64,000 bases of DNA. Source: Druceiella hillmani (Eukaryota > Arthropoda > Insecta > Lepidoptera > Hepialidae). The translations under genes and the position numbers were made by a program. The notes beneath the pieces are model-generated. The model was not told the DNA's origin. It searched no databases and saw only the letters and a program-made list of their open reading frames with translations. Shown in pieces: positions 22,676-35,331 of this stretch (the stretch's first letter is position 1; the number at the start of each line of letters is the position of its first letter). The stretch covers positions 14,883,501 to 14,947,500 of the forward strand of contig JAYKKI010000032.1 of assembly GCA_039881145.1 (NCBI GenBank), given 5' to 3'.

Positions 22676-23010
22676 GGTTTCATACCTCAAAAGGAAAAAA
22701 GGAATGCTTCTAGGATCACTTTGTTGTCCGTCTGTTCGTATGTCAAGACCCTTTTTCTCAGGAACACGATGAGGTATCAATATGAAATTAATATCTAATA
22801 CTTAGATCTGCAGTTCCTTGAAGCTGTAAAAAAATCAAGCAGCTAAGTCAACACATCAAAAGAAATCCTAGAAATACGATCATTTTGCCGCATATTTTAA
22901 AATAAATAAATCAAAATCTATGGGGTACTTCTAGTTGAAATGAAATCATGAAATTTCGCGTGAAGCAAGGTCTTACAACATAAGTACAGGAAAAAATAGT
23001 TAATTTGTAT
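22676..23010 (-). mobile_element. SINE-like lepidopteran repeat, family 2
   Basis: CATACCTCAAAAGGAAAAAA, TTGTTGTCCGTCTGTTCGTA and GTCAAGACCCTTTTTCTCAG form the reverse complement of the tail region of a common repeat. The same family lies in the opposite direction at 30060-30240. Minus orientation is chosen by analogy with the GACGGAC-then-GGTTCC tail order. Confidence 0.7.
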
Positions 23011-23117
23011 TTATATCACATAAAAGAAATATTTTTTTTAAATATACGCCTGTTAAAGATATCGTAGGCAATTTATTTTCGTACTAAACATTAAAATTGT
23101 TTAAATAGTTTAATAGG

Positions 23118-23561
23118 AATACTACGTAGCATTAAAAGTTTATAAATGCATAAATGTGTCAGAATCCGTAGTGTGAATTCCACTCCTGCTTGACAGGTTT
23201 TTTATTCTTTTTAACACCTGAATCCAACACACAAGGGCTGATATCGCTATTTTATAATACTACAGCATATCACTATAGCGTAAAGCGTAAATTAAATCTC
23301 ATAATTAGAGGTCCACTACGCTCATACTACGTAGCATTAAAAGTTTATAAATGCCTAAATGAGTGCTCATACTACGTAGCATTAAAAGTTTATAAATGCC
23401 TAAATGTGTCAGAATCCTCGTAGTGTGAATTCCACTCCTGCTTGACAGGTTTTTTATTCTTTTTAACACCTGGATCCAACACACAAGGGCTGATACCGCT
23501 ATTTTATAATACTACAGCATATCACTATAGTGTAAAGCGTAAATTAAACCTCATAATTAGA
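23118..23561. repeat. about 250-bp tandem duplication with an extra 38-bp repeat
   Basis: A 190-bp block (TACTACGTAGCATTAAAAGT through AATTAGA) occurs at 23118-23308 and again at 23371-23561 with few changes. Its first 45 bp is present a third time at 23325-23366. The two similar reading frames here (23190 and 23442) are copies of each other caused by the duplication. Confidence 0.9.
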
Positions 23562-24955
23562 TATCTTAAAAGTCGAAGACATTTACCCCACATTAATCCC
23601 GCCGCATTGATAAATAACCGATGCGAGTGAAGCCATGAACAAAAATCAGATCTATAAAATTTGCATCTAGGTAGAGATTTAACAAAAAAACGGTCGTGAG
23701 GACTTGAACGCAGGACTTAGAAGTTTTCCTTTTAAAAATGGCAGGTAAATTACATATTATTTTTGAAACACGAGCTTAATTGCTAAATTATCCAAGAACA
23801 TAATCTTCGTTGAAATTGAAGTCCAACAATAAAATTTACTAATGGAAAGGTATCATTAAATAAAAAGTTAATTAAGAGTATACAAATTCTCTTAATGTCT
23901 TATCCTTTTAATTTAAAATCCTCCATATGTGAAGTGATTTTTCTTTCTTTATTTATGATTGTAAACTTTTTCGCCTTTTGTGGACTATTTGGTTTAACAA
24001 AACTGATCATAACTTATTTACAAAAGTAGTCCATATAGATTTGGGCTCAAGTGTTACATGGATAAAAATGGCACTTTAAAATAGGGAAAATGAAAAACTT
24101 TATTTAATTTTTAATTAAATGTTCAATATAAAATATAAATAGGTAATCTTGAATTTTGTACAAAAGATCAGGCTATTTTTCATAATAGTTTGTAAATTAC
24201 ATTAAAACGGATTTGTTTAAACCAGCAAGGTGAAACAAAGTGCAAACTGATCTATGAAGCTTGCAAGTCCGACACTGTCGTCGAAAAAATCTACGTAAAA
24301 CCAGAATAGCCTGAAAAAAATCATTTATTTTTAACAATAGAACTATTGTCAATGTCAGTTAACATTTTATGTTTCATTAACTGAGGCAATGGCTAAACAT
24401 TTATTTTTTTTTAAATAATGGTTAATATTGGGTTTTAAGTACTTAATATTGCTTTTAATAATGGTTTGTAAATAGCTAGAAGGCGGCTATGTATTATTAG
24501 ATTTTGATTTCTAACTAACAACTCTTGGTATATAAAAATAAAATACGTATGTGTTTATGAAGACAGGTTTTTTCTTATCTATTGTAGTCACAAATTGTAT
24601 TTAATTTTTTACTATTTCCTGATTGTTAATAGCTGAATTGTTTTTTATATTCCAATAAATATTAGATTTTTTAAAAACCATATTCTGCTCTGTAATGTCA
24701 GATCCATTTTCTCCAGTCTTTTTACAATCAAATTTAATACCTTATGTTATCTTACTATAATAAACTAGCCTAGAAAACTTTTGTGTCAAAATATATATAA
24801 AATTTTTTCGTATGCTTAAATAATTGTGCTTAATTCAGTATGTCTGTAACCTAATCTGACTTGCTTATCTATATTCCAGTAGTTCAAAACTATAAAACTA
24901 CCGAATTAACTACGGCACATCGTTATTAATAAAAGGAAAAAAAAACGTAGACACA
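23562..24955. other. AT-rich non-coding DNA
   Basis: No recognised feature. Confidence 0.4.
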
Positions 24956-24959
24956 AAGC

Positions 24960-25425
24960 ATACTCTGCAACCTTGTCACCCGACCCGAACACCGCTACAA
25001 AAACTCTCTTAAATAATATTCCAAAACAAAAACGACAATATTATAAAGATAACACCAAACAGAAGCCCTGCGGGTAATACCCGGGGGTCTCGACGGAGCG
25101 GGTAGAGCCATCAGACACGCAGTAGTGGACAAATCGCTTCCGACAGACGCCCGGGATGACAAATGCGGCGCTCCAATGTCCGAGTCGTGACCGAGTTGCC
25201 CATCGGAGATGCTTATCTGGCGGGTGCAAGATGGACTGGTTTTGATATTAAAAGTCCATATTTTATTCAGGTCCTGATTAAGACAAGAGTTGTTAAATTT
25301 AGAAGGAGCAGGTAAAGAGCTGAAAACTATTTTATAAACACGCAAACCACAAGCACGGTGAAGGGGATCTAATTCTGGTTTAACTTGCATCAAAACTATT
25401 TTTTGTGCCAAGTTTTGTACCAATT
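24960..25425. promoter_or_regulatory. GC-richer block with a 142-codon minus-strand frame
   Basis: The minus strand is open from 25423 to 24995. The GC-rich half (25064-25230) is also open in a second minus frame, which argues for composition and against a gene. No domain is recognised. The GC-rich part could be a CpG island or an unrecognised TE piece. Confidence 0.3.
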
Positions 25426-26915
25426 TTTTTATTCATATTCTGTAATGTTTTACTTTTTAATAAAACTATATAATTTCGATTTGTGACCACTTTCTGTGTC
25501 AAACAGGAAATTTTCTATCAATAAATGTTTTAAAAATCATCACTTTAATCTCTCTATTACATATACTTTCAACCCTCGTCGTCGTTTTTTGAGTGCTCCT
25601 AATTTATATTGTATATAACTTTTTCCTTTTCCATTGATTCAGTTTTGCTAATTATTTTCTTTGATATACGAATTATCATTGTTTTCTAAAAAAATAATTA
25701 AAAAATACGTGTAAACTACTAATTGCCATTATGATAAGTGTATGATAAATACATGTATACGTATTATAAATTTGTTACAGAGTGAATTCTGTACACGGAA
25801 AATATTTTAAAAAGTGTTATTGGCCTAGCATATATAATTTTAAAAGAAACCAAAAAAATCTGCTTTTAGAATTTTCTCAGTCTATATTTTAATTTGTTCT
25901 TCAATCACGGGAAATCTACTAAACGGATTTTGATGAAATTTAGTATATTAAGAGATTGTATCATTTGACAATATATATGGTACTTTTTATCTGGATATTA
26001 CAAATTAAAAAACCCTGACTTGGTGAATATTATAATACTGTTACTGCCAATACTATTTATTCAAATTCTTTAGTAAGCTTTATACTTATGGATATTTTAA
26101 AAATAAATAAGAAAAGCAGAGAAGCTATAATGTCCATTATCCTAAATAATTTTCTTTTTTCCAAATTTCGCCTGAATGAAGTTGCAGGCAGATCTAGCAA
26201 ATGTACAAAAACATCACGTCTTGTTTCCAAATTTGCATAAAACATACCAGTTTTCCTGAGTTAAACAAGACTTATTTTTCAGTTGATCCGGTAGCTTGCA
26301 GTAAAAATATCTATATAATTTTATTAAACAAACTAATAATTCTATTTATGTCTCCCCTTGAAATTTGCTACTCAACTGAAACAACTGGAATCGAAAATAT
26401 TTTCATGCTAAGTTATTTTTTCCGATAACTGAATAAATGTTAATGGTATAGCCTACGGCATCAATTGTTATGCAAAATTTTTCATCCTTTTCTGCTGATA
26501 TATAATAGTCAACAAGAGCTGGTTTTCTTTAAGGCTTTTAACTATAATTTTCTTTCAACTGATCGTCTTTTTCTGAGAATAACTCAACTAACTAACAAGC
26601 GATCTTGAGATATCTTGAGAGATCTAGCTCTCGGAAACTGGCTTTCATTAACTTGAAATCTTTTAGTACTTCATCATTCTTATTATAGCGCCAAGTATTT
26701 CGCAAAGATGTTAACATATTTGATGAAACATTACCCATTAAATTTCTCCTTGCAATTATTCTCTGTCACATATCCTAAGTCGTCTATCTACAGAAACATT
26801 TGCGAATTCCTACTGGATTTTAGGTATTCAAACTCTTTGCTATTATTACAGTAATAGACAACCATTTTTTGTGATAGAAATTTAGTTATTTTATCACACT
26901 CACCGCTTCGATACA
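25426..26915. other. AT-rich non-coding DNA
   Basis: No recognised feature. Direct repetition of GATCTTGAGATATC/GAGAGATCTAG near 26600 is only local. Confidence 0.4.
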
Positions 26916-26919
26916 CCTA

Positions 26920-28040
26920 TACGCTAACACAGTTACATGTTTGCGTACACACACCAGTGGCCCATCCAATACGTCATTATCAGAATCTAAATCCAAACAT
27001 CGGCGCCGTAACTCTCGGTACCATTTGATGGCGAGATATTTCGGTCGCACGACTTACCCGCCGCACGTCCATGTCAAAGTTTATTGACACGCGGCCGAGC
27101 CCCGGCCAGGACATCATCAAAGCGAGTGTTAACTGCCGCTCGCTGTTTACTCCACGTGGAAGTATGTCAGGCGCAGCCGGAAGCCAAACGGCTATTTCTG
27201 GTAGATAACTCCGATATCCAATCGAATGTTTACGGGCGCCTACGGTCATCCCGAATCGGACGAAAGATCGACTCTGTCCCTAATTTTACGATTACTTCGC
27301 AGCCACCTATCTAGCCCGGCGTGATGTCTTCATCTCGCACGGTGCCTTTTTATAGACTGGGACTCGTCTACTACTTAGCCGGTGATACATAGCCGCCGAG
27401 CCGGTTTTGTCGGAAGCGATTTAAACGATTGATTTTATCTTAAACTGTTAATGATGCAATTAGTTTATGACGGGCGCGTAAAAAAATATCTGTGTCCAAA
27501 ATACCGGTCCGCATTCGTTCTGGGAATTCGATGTTGTGGTCATTGATGTCGTAGGTGTCATGTTTTTAAAAGATTACATGTTCTTGGTGCGATGTTAATA
27601 ATGTTGTGCCATATTTATGGTGTCATTTAAACGCCATTATAAACTCGAAGGTACTCGAGTACCCACTGCTATACAACACATACGAACCCTTTGTGTTTAG
27701 CGAGAGGACAACGAGCATACATATTAAGCGTTTAACGATTCGGTTGTCGTCGAAATTGTTATTGCCGTTAGCCATAAATATAGACGAATGTAGCACTTAA
27801 TCATTTTACGGCATCATTGAAATCGTGTCTCGCAGGTTACAGCGTATGCGCATTTTGTTTATTGAATACAGCAAACTGGTTGCAATCAAACGAATTAACA
27901 AGTTCCATGCTTTTAGGATGGTCGTTTGTAAAGTGGCGTAACGGTTGTTTTAAAAGGCGTTTCGCCAAACGACCTGTGAGAGGATTATTTGAAGCGGGTA
28001 TCGGACGGTCTTATTTATTTGGTCAAACATAATGACATAA
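26920..28040. promoter_or_regulatory. longest CpG-rich, repeat-free block of the window
   Basis: About 1.1 kb with CpG-rich stretches such as GCGGCCGAGCCCCGGCCAGG (near 27091) and GGCGCGTAAAAAAATA, and many intact-looking CG dinucleotides. Sites include GCCATAAATA (27771), TTTATTGACACG (27079) and ATGGCGAGA (27029). Frames are open on both strands (for example 26980-27249 - and 27084-27314 +) and none resembles a known protein. It is the best candidate for a conserved enhancer or promoter island. An unannotated non-coding transcript or 5' exon is the alternative. Confidence 0.4.
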
Positions 28041-29650
28041 CGTTGCGAATGATATTCTTGTTAATTTTATTGAGGTCTGCAAATTTGAATAAATTTTGTA
28101 GTTAAACTGCATTTTTAAGGAATATTTATATGCAACTAAAGAAGAATACCAAAGCCATTTTACGGCGGTTTTAAATTACAATTATATCCTTGTTGTTAAT
28201 ATTTGTTCTCTACAAAACTATTTTTGAGTACCTATACATGCTTAGGTCTAGATGGAACTTTTTCACATATGAATATTTTATGAAATTAACTTATAGAAAT
28301 AAATAATATAATTGAGTATAAGTACTACTGGAGCAAAATATACGTATTACGACTAAAAATACTTTCTTTTAGAGAATGGGATATTAAGTTGCAATACGAA
28401 ACTGTGAATATATAAAATTATTTTACTACTAGTCGAGCTCTGATAGGCGTCATCTTTTTAAAATATTTCAGATTTTAAAAATTTATTTTTTTATGATTGT
28501 TATTTTTTTAAAGGATTTTAATAAAATTGTATCAAAATACGAATAAAATTAACTTACGAGAGCGGTTCAAAATACACATCCAGTGTTTAAAATTATCATA
28601 TTTAAAAGGTCTAAGCGGCTATTCTTGATTCGTAGAAGGTGTTTGATAAAGATCTAGCTTGGAATGAGTGGATCGTTGTAAATGCTGATAGATTTTTGTT
28701 ACTTTTCTGATAGTTCTTTTGAGTAACATATTTAGTATTGATAAAGTTCCGCGTATTTTGTTTAGTTTGTTTAAGGTATTTTTAAGTCGAATTTTCCAAA
28801 GCATATGCTGTTAACGACAGAGTAGTTAGTCTATGAGGTAGATGCTTTAGGTTCATTCATAACACATGGCTTAATAAAATATATATATATATAAATTGCA
28901 CTAGGGATGTATGTGTACATGCATTCTGTATTTATGAATTTATAATTTTATACACTTATCTCTTTTTACTACGTGTTCCACTGGTTCCAAGGAAAACATC
29001 GTTATATCTTTATATGCTGAATTACCTATAATAAAAAATTCCTTTTAAGTCATAAGTATGGGAGAAAAGTAGAAGAATGAGCTTGTTTTAATACACATAC
29101 TTCCTAGATCCCTTTATTGGCGTACTGTGAGTCTTAAATTAAAGTCAGTTTCATTCGGCTTAATGATAACGAAACTCAGTGACTAATTTTCGTGCTAACT
29201 GATGTATTTTTCATTTACATATTAAAAAAAGTTTTAATCTCTTTCACTTATAATGAAAATTATTGGTAAAAAATTTTTAAAGGATTTAATTTTTTTTGAA
29301 GAGTAATTTTTTTAAGAAGAATTTGAACTTTGTATAAATTAAGATCCTTTTCTAAGTCTTATTTCAACGTTCACTTCGGTTATATAATAAAATGGTTACT
29401 ACTCGTAAATCGTGTCTGTTCATTTGTATATTTCTGATGTTTAGTAAATATTATTATTTAACTAATTTCAAATATATATTTGGAAAAAGTGCAGTTTAGT
29501 AGGAATGGAAAGCTCATTATTTTCTTTTTACGTGAAAGAAAGACATGACATATTTAAGAAAAATATCACTCCGTGATGATTATTTTATTTAAAAAATTAT
29601 TTTTTTAAAAACTTCATCAACATCACAATCTGATTTTAAAATGAAAAGTT
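28041..29650. other. AT-rich non-coding DNA
   Basis: No recognised feature. Confidence 0.4.
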
Positions 29651-29652
29651 TA

Positions 29653-29730
<78 letters not shown>

Positions 29731-29736
29731 ATGTAT
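29653..29736. repeat. (TA)n(TG)n microsatellite
   Basis: About 55 bp of TA followed by about 22 bp of TG and an imperfect TATAC tail. Confidence 0.95.
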
Positions 29737-30059
29737 ATACATACACATCTACAAATCCATTTTAACAATTTAATTAACAGATTATTATTAATTTATTCTA
29801 TAGTGACATCTGTTTCTTTTATAAATAATAATAAAAAAATTGTAATTTTGCAATTTTCCGCTAGAGGGGGTGTTTCTTAGTTTTCTAATAAATACTTTTA
29901 ATAGAATAACAATAACGAATTCATATTTATATACTAATAACAATAGTAGCTTCACTGTTTATTAGACTTTATTCTATGTCAACGAGAAACATCCTTGGTT
30001 GTTTTGGTGAATGAGTTAGTATTCTAGCATGTGATATTTGAAAAACCGTATATTCTTAA

Positions 30060-30240
30060 TATATTAAGCTAAAAACTTCAGTTTATAGAGCTTTTCATAC
30101 TTTCCTTTGAACTTAATTTCAAGTTGATACCACTGGTCGTTTCCTGAGAAGAAAGGTCTTGGCAGACATTCAGATAGACGGACAACAAAATAATACTATA
30201 GGTTTTAAATTTTTGATTTTGAGTTTTCCGTTTTTTACTC
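30060..30240 (+). mobile_element. SINE-like repeat, family 2, diverged
   Basis: TTCAAGTTGATACCACTGG, GAGAAGAAAGGTCTTGGCAG and CAGATAGACGGACAACAAAA are the reverse complement of the block at 22700-22790. It is a diverged copy in the opposite orientation. Confidence 0.65.
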
Positions 30241-31265
30241 TAAAAATGAGAAAATGTTTTTCAAATTACGTGAGATATGAGTATGCTGATTTATTTAATT
30301 TTAAATACTTTTAAATATGGGGAAAGGAGTGATTAGGTAATATGAAAATTTCACCACTTTCTCGACTACTGCAAACTCAAATTAAATATAAAAATGTGGG
30401 TTATTTCACATAATATGTCCAATTAATGTAGATTGTTTATATATTTTGGGAACTAAAGTGTGGTTACAAACAAACATAAGGACAAATGAGCGAGAACTGT
30501 TGGAGTACTTTTGGACCTTCCGGAAAAAAAACACTAAACTCGTCAGACCTTATTTAAAGAGTTTAAACTAAACAAACTATAAGACCCTTTACTTAATATT
30601 CATTAGGATATTTAAAACTGATTTAATACTTTTTGTCCTCTCTTTCCAAACCCATGACATAAAAATAACTAAAATAAATTTCTAAAAAACTATGTCAAAA
30701 ATGATCGTAATTTTACCCCCTACATAAAATATAAGATTTTTTTTCGATAGTGTAAAATAATTTTTAAGTTTCCCTATTTACGTGTATTATATTTTAATTT
30801 CAAAAATCTTTTCGTGATACAATCAAACATACGTTTAAGAATAGCGCAGAGATATTGGCGAATTATATATATTATCATTATTATAAATATTATTAACACT
30901 AGTATCGGTATAATTACTACCTAGATGCCGCTTAACACGGCTATCCGATTCACAAGGTTCATTTTGAGCTAATAATTCACAAGTTTTAAATGTAAACAAA
31001 TTCCTGCTTGCTTCCATGTATATGAACATTTGTTCATGTAATTATTTATGAGCGATTAAAAAAATTATTTTATTTATCGACTCAGTTTTATCATGATATT
31101 CGTCTGGTCTGGTTTGTCATTCATCTGGTCGCTTTCAACATTATATTTTAAAGGTTACCTCTTGGAATTACATTTTACACTTACTCTTTTAAAGATTAGA
31201 TTCAAGCGTAAAAATGATAGTAAGATTCAAGCGTAAAAATGATAACTGAATTGTGGTCAAAATGT
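30241..31265. other. AT-rich non-coding DNA
   Basis: A 24-bp direct repeat (AGATTCAAGCGTAAAAATGA) occurs at about 31198 and 31223. Nothing else is recognised. Confidence 0.45.
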
Positions 31266-31269
31266 TATT

Positions 31270-31560
31270 TTCTAATGAAGTATTAACACCCCCCGCCCCT
31301 CGATTAAATTTCGGAAACCTATCCATAGGATCGGTTTCCAAAATTTACCGGTGTACGGTTTACGAAATACGACCCGTCGAAGTGATCGGGGAAAACATAT
31401 GCATCATATTCAGAGCAGTGACAAGGGCAAGCGAACGGTGCCATGGCGTAGAGCACAGATTTCAATGAGTGCGAAAATGATCGTTCTGGTACAAAATGAG
31501 TCGTAATAAATAGAGATGGCACCGAATTAAATTGAACTAGTTACGGGCACTGATCTTATT
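31270..31560. promoter_or_regulatory. GC-richer unique block
   Basis: It holds CCCCCCGCCCCTCG, GGTTTCCAAAATTTACCGG and a GGAAACC/GGTTTCC inverted pair around 31314-31338. Frames are open on both strands. A GGTGCCATGGCG site lies near 31437. It is a candidate conserved non-coding block. Confidence 0.3.
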
Positions 31561-32079
31561 CCTTTTTTATTGGAAAACGTGAGCTAAGGTCATGGGCTCA
31601 ACGCTAGATTTGAACAGATATTGTTTTCATATTATAAGCTCATTTCATAATTCAATTTAAATAGTTATTGTTACGAAACATAATATTAATAAATTTAAAG
31701 AAAACTAATTAAAAATTTATAACACATTTAGATTTTGAACCTAAACAAATGATCATTGTTTTTATGGCAATTGCGGACGGTCCTTTCAAAACTCTACGTG
31801 TCAAATACAATTTTAAAATTACAAATTAGAAACCATTACGTGTCATTTACGTGCGAGAGGTACAATAATAACTATTTTTTACTTGTCATATCCATAAAAC
31901 TATTTCGCTGCCGTTTAATTTTGTTTTCCATTTTAACGTCTAATTATAAACTGACTAGTTATTTTTAAATTCTAGTTATTTTTAAATTCATTAATTGAAA
32001 TAAAAAACATATAAGTAAATATTACAAACTTGTTACGTAAATTTGATACAGAAATGCGGCGATAAATAAAAGTTGTGTT

Positions 32080-32235
32080 AATGCGTGTCACGAACGGAAA
32101 CCGACATACAAATATTCCATCAATTCACTGAATTCCCCGACATATTCTTGCCTCATCGCTACTCCATGCCACGAATATGTTAATACGCAAGCCGACAGCA
32201 TGTGTATGTTAATATTTATCGTTTTACAAAATATT
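32080..32235. promoter_or_regulatory. small GC-richer block
   Basis: It starts with GCGTGTCACGAACGGAAACC and contains CTCATCGCTACTCCATGCCA. It is distinct from the AT-rich flanks and has no coding signal. Confidence 0.25.
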
Positions 32236-33239
32236 AATGGTCATTACCAGAAATAACGATTTCAATAATAATAAGACAAAATATTGATTAAAGCATCAAT
32301 TTATACCTGGCTTTATTTCCTCCGATATAATGATGGCCGTTTAACACTTTTATTGTCGTTAAGTTGAAATATGGTTATTAGCATAATGGTTGCTACTTCC
32401 CTCAAAGATTTTAGTTAAATTCGGTAATGTCAATGTCATTTAATATCTTAATTATCATGAGATAATCAATTCAAGTTTGCGCCTAACTTGCTCATCATTT
32501 AACTTCTGGTGAATGAGCTAAGAGGGTGATGAAATTGTGTTGTAAAAAATATCTTTGAAAAATAATTATGATAACGAATACGATTTGCAAGTTGGAAATT
32601 TGGTTGGCTGATTCAAATGATACAATCTACATCAAACGGATGTGAACAACAACACTTTACGTTATTTAGATAAATCTTCATTGGTACATTAAATATTTTG
32701 GTCACCATTCGCTACAAATTAAATAGCTTTATTCAAAATCAAAATTTTAATCCTATTCCATGGTGAAAAATAATCGAAACTACCGCTATATTTTTACCCA
32801 AATGCGGTGAAGCCAAACAGAGATATTTCTGTCGCAAATATAAGTAGGGGAAAGGTGTCCTTGTTGCCACAAGTACTAGTTGTCACAACGTCTATATTTT
32901 TGGAATGGCAACTATTTTAGATATGCGTAAGTTGTAATATCCAAACGCATCCCAGTGCTACGAACCTCAGAAAGTGTCATGGCTGCTGGCCGCTCGGATC
33001 ACAGCGAATACACAAGAATAAAAAATATTGAATAGTGAGTGAAATTTTATACTAATTGTTTATATGTTCTAAATACTACTTTGCATTAATGTTGGCGAAG
33101 ATTTTGGTATAATCTAATAAGGAGTTTGATCCTTTTTATCATAAAAATTGTGTTATGTTTATATTGCAAATTTTTGAGGCCATTGTTTTTGTTTTATTGT
33201 TAATAGCGGATTAGGTACATGTTGTCTCAGTCGGTCAGG

Positions 33240-33266
33240 GGCTAGTTGTCACTGTGACAACTAGCC
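33240..33266. promoter_or_regulatory. perfect palindrome of the element-end motif upstream of the transposase
   Basis: GGCTAGTTGTCAC, one T, then its exact reverse complement. The half-site is the same CTAGTTGTCAC found at 32876-32886 and, inverted, inside the 3' terminal repeat (35378-35389). It lies about 60 bp before the transposase ATG. This is consistent with a transposase-binding operator in its own promoter, which is inference. Confidence 0.6.
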
Positions 33267-33324
33267 ACAATAAAGTTTATAAATATTGAAGACTTTATTC
33301 TTTTGTTTTATATACCTGTCAAAT

Positions 33325-35331
33325 ATGCCTAGAAACCGCAAAAGAAAGACCAATCGAGGCCAAACGTCTGCTGATGTCATGATGTAAGCTGTGAAGGCAG
33401 TAGGTCCTGGAAATTCGATTCGAAGTGTTGCCAAAGATTATAATATTAACTATCGCATACTCTCTCGCTATTGCAAGAAAGTAAAGGAAAATGTTGACTC
33501 TGCTGAGGTGACGTCTGTGGGCTATGTAAAAATTAGACAGGTGTTCACTAATGCTGAAGAGAATATGTTATTAGAGTACATACAAAGGGCCGCAGATATA
33601 TATTTTGGGTTGACTCCAGTTGAAATCCGTAAATTGGCATTTCAGTACGCTGTTGCTTTGAAACGTAAGTTTCCTGACACGTGGACTAGAGATTCTATGG
33701 CGGGTGAAGAATGGCTTAAAGGATATCTACGTCGCCATCAACAACTTAGCCTCCGAAAGCCACAGGCTACAAGTCTCGCTCGTGCAACCAATTTTAACTC
33801 TCATAACGTCAATCTGTTCTTTGTTAATCTGTCTCATGTTTTGGAGAAATACAAGTTTGAAGGAAGTGATATCTGGAACGTAGATAAAACAGGTATTACC
33901 ACCGTTCAGAAACCACAAAGAATTATTGCTAGAAGAAGTATGAAACAGATTGGTGCCCTAATGTCAGCCGAGCGAGGCACATTGGTCACAATGACAATTG
34001 CCGTGTCAGCTACTGGGAATAGTATACCACCTTTCTTCGTGTTCCCCCGGAAGAATTATAAAAAACATTTTGTTAACAACTGACCAACGGGATCGGTCGG
34101 TGGCCCAAACCCATCAGGATGCATGAATGAGGATTGATTTTATGCGTTTATTTTGAATTTTGTCAAGCAAACTCGTTGCAGCGTTGAGCGTCCACTATTA
34201 TTGCTATTAGACAATCACGATTCTCACCTATCTATTAAGACTTTGGATTATTGCAAAGAAAACGGAGTTATAGTCCTGTCATTTCCGCCCCACTGCTCTC
34301 ATAAGCTACAGCCATTAGACCGCAGTGTTTATGGGCCACTAAAGAGATATGCAAACACGGCCTGCGATGATTGGATTAAAAGTCACCCTGGCAAGACAAT
34401 GACGATCTATGACATTCCTGCAATAGTTAAAATCAGTTTACCACAAGCCATAGCACCGCAAAACATTATGTCCGGATTCACAGTGAGTGGCATATGGCCC
34501 TTTATACGCAATATTATTACATAGTTGGATTTTGCTCCATCTTATGTAACAGATCGACCAGAATTAACCATGTCGGAAGTAAATGACAACAACACTACCC
34601 AAGAATTGGCACAACCAGAACTAGTACAAAAAATACCATCTCCAACTCCTGAAAATAGCACAGACTCTTCCTCTAGTATCTTTGTCAACCCCTGGGACCC
34701 TAGCTATTGGGGGAAATCCTCCTGATTTCTATATGAAACCTCATACATCTAGTGTAACGGACGTACCTTTGTTATCACCTCAAGATATAAGGCCATTTCC
34801 AAAAGCTTCCCAAAAAAACTGTGCTTAATAAAAGAAAAAGAAAGTGTCATCTTGACTGACACTCCAATAAAAAATTAATTAGCAGAACAACAGAAAATGA
34901 GAAAAATAAAGCCGAAGATACCTAAAAAGAAAAAAAGTTCATGGGAAAAAGAAAAAGCAAAAGCAACAGCGATCAGCAGCAGCGAAGAGGATAAATCTGA
35001 CGACGTACTTTGTTTGATTTGTTTCGAACCTTGGTCTGCCAGCAAACCAAATGAAGAGTGGGTACAATGTACTAAATGTAAACTCTGGGCTCATACAAAA
35101 TGTGGGGGCCAGAAAGTTTTGTTCTATTGCTGCCCAAACTGTGCTTCAGAGGACGAGAGTGACAGTAGCAATACAGTGCGACAACATGGACCCTGGTATG
35201 GTGTTAGTTGTCACACTAGACTTAAGTTCGAACTCGCAAAATTGTATATGTTAAAACTATTTGATTTCTTTGTAGTAAGTGGAATTATTAAGACTGATGA
35301 AGCAAAAGTTATGATTAAAAACTTTAAATAA
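33325..35331 (+). pseudogene. psq-HTH / pogo-type DDE / PHD-finger transposase, lightly degraded
   Basis: The natural start is ATG 33325 (MPRNRKRKTNRG...). A TAA at 33385 interrupts the frame after 20 codons. In the same frame follow a psq-type helix-turn-helix (NSIRSVAKDYNINYR, residues about 30-52), a CENP-B/Tc5-type DNA-binding region ending LSLRKPQATSLAR, catalytic Asp 1 in NVDKTGI (33883; the usual Glu after Asp is Lys), Asp 2 in LLLLDNHDSH (34210) and Asp 3 in LQPLDRSVYGPLK (34318), 35 residues later. A linker with indels (34725-34895) is followed by a C4HC3 zinc finger at 35011-35142. Other stops are at 34081, about 34132, and 34522. The enzyme would excise and insert the element at TA; the PHD finger may bind histone tails. 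Confidence 0.85.

Noticed and set aside
24995..25423. 142-codon minus-strand frame, the longest of the unassigned frames
   Set aside because: Two overlapping minus-strand frames are open in the GC-rich half, no domain is visible, and the second half is AT-driven; kept only as a regulatory or unknown block.
27817..28032. 71-codon frame with a Cys/Leu/Trp-rich start
   Set aside because: No domain, no start context, and competing frames occur on both strands in a GC-richer block; composition explains it.
33727..33918. Minus-strand frame inside the pogo-like transposase
   Set aside because: Shadow of the + strand coding region, which has clear domain homology.
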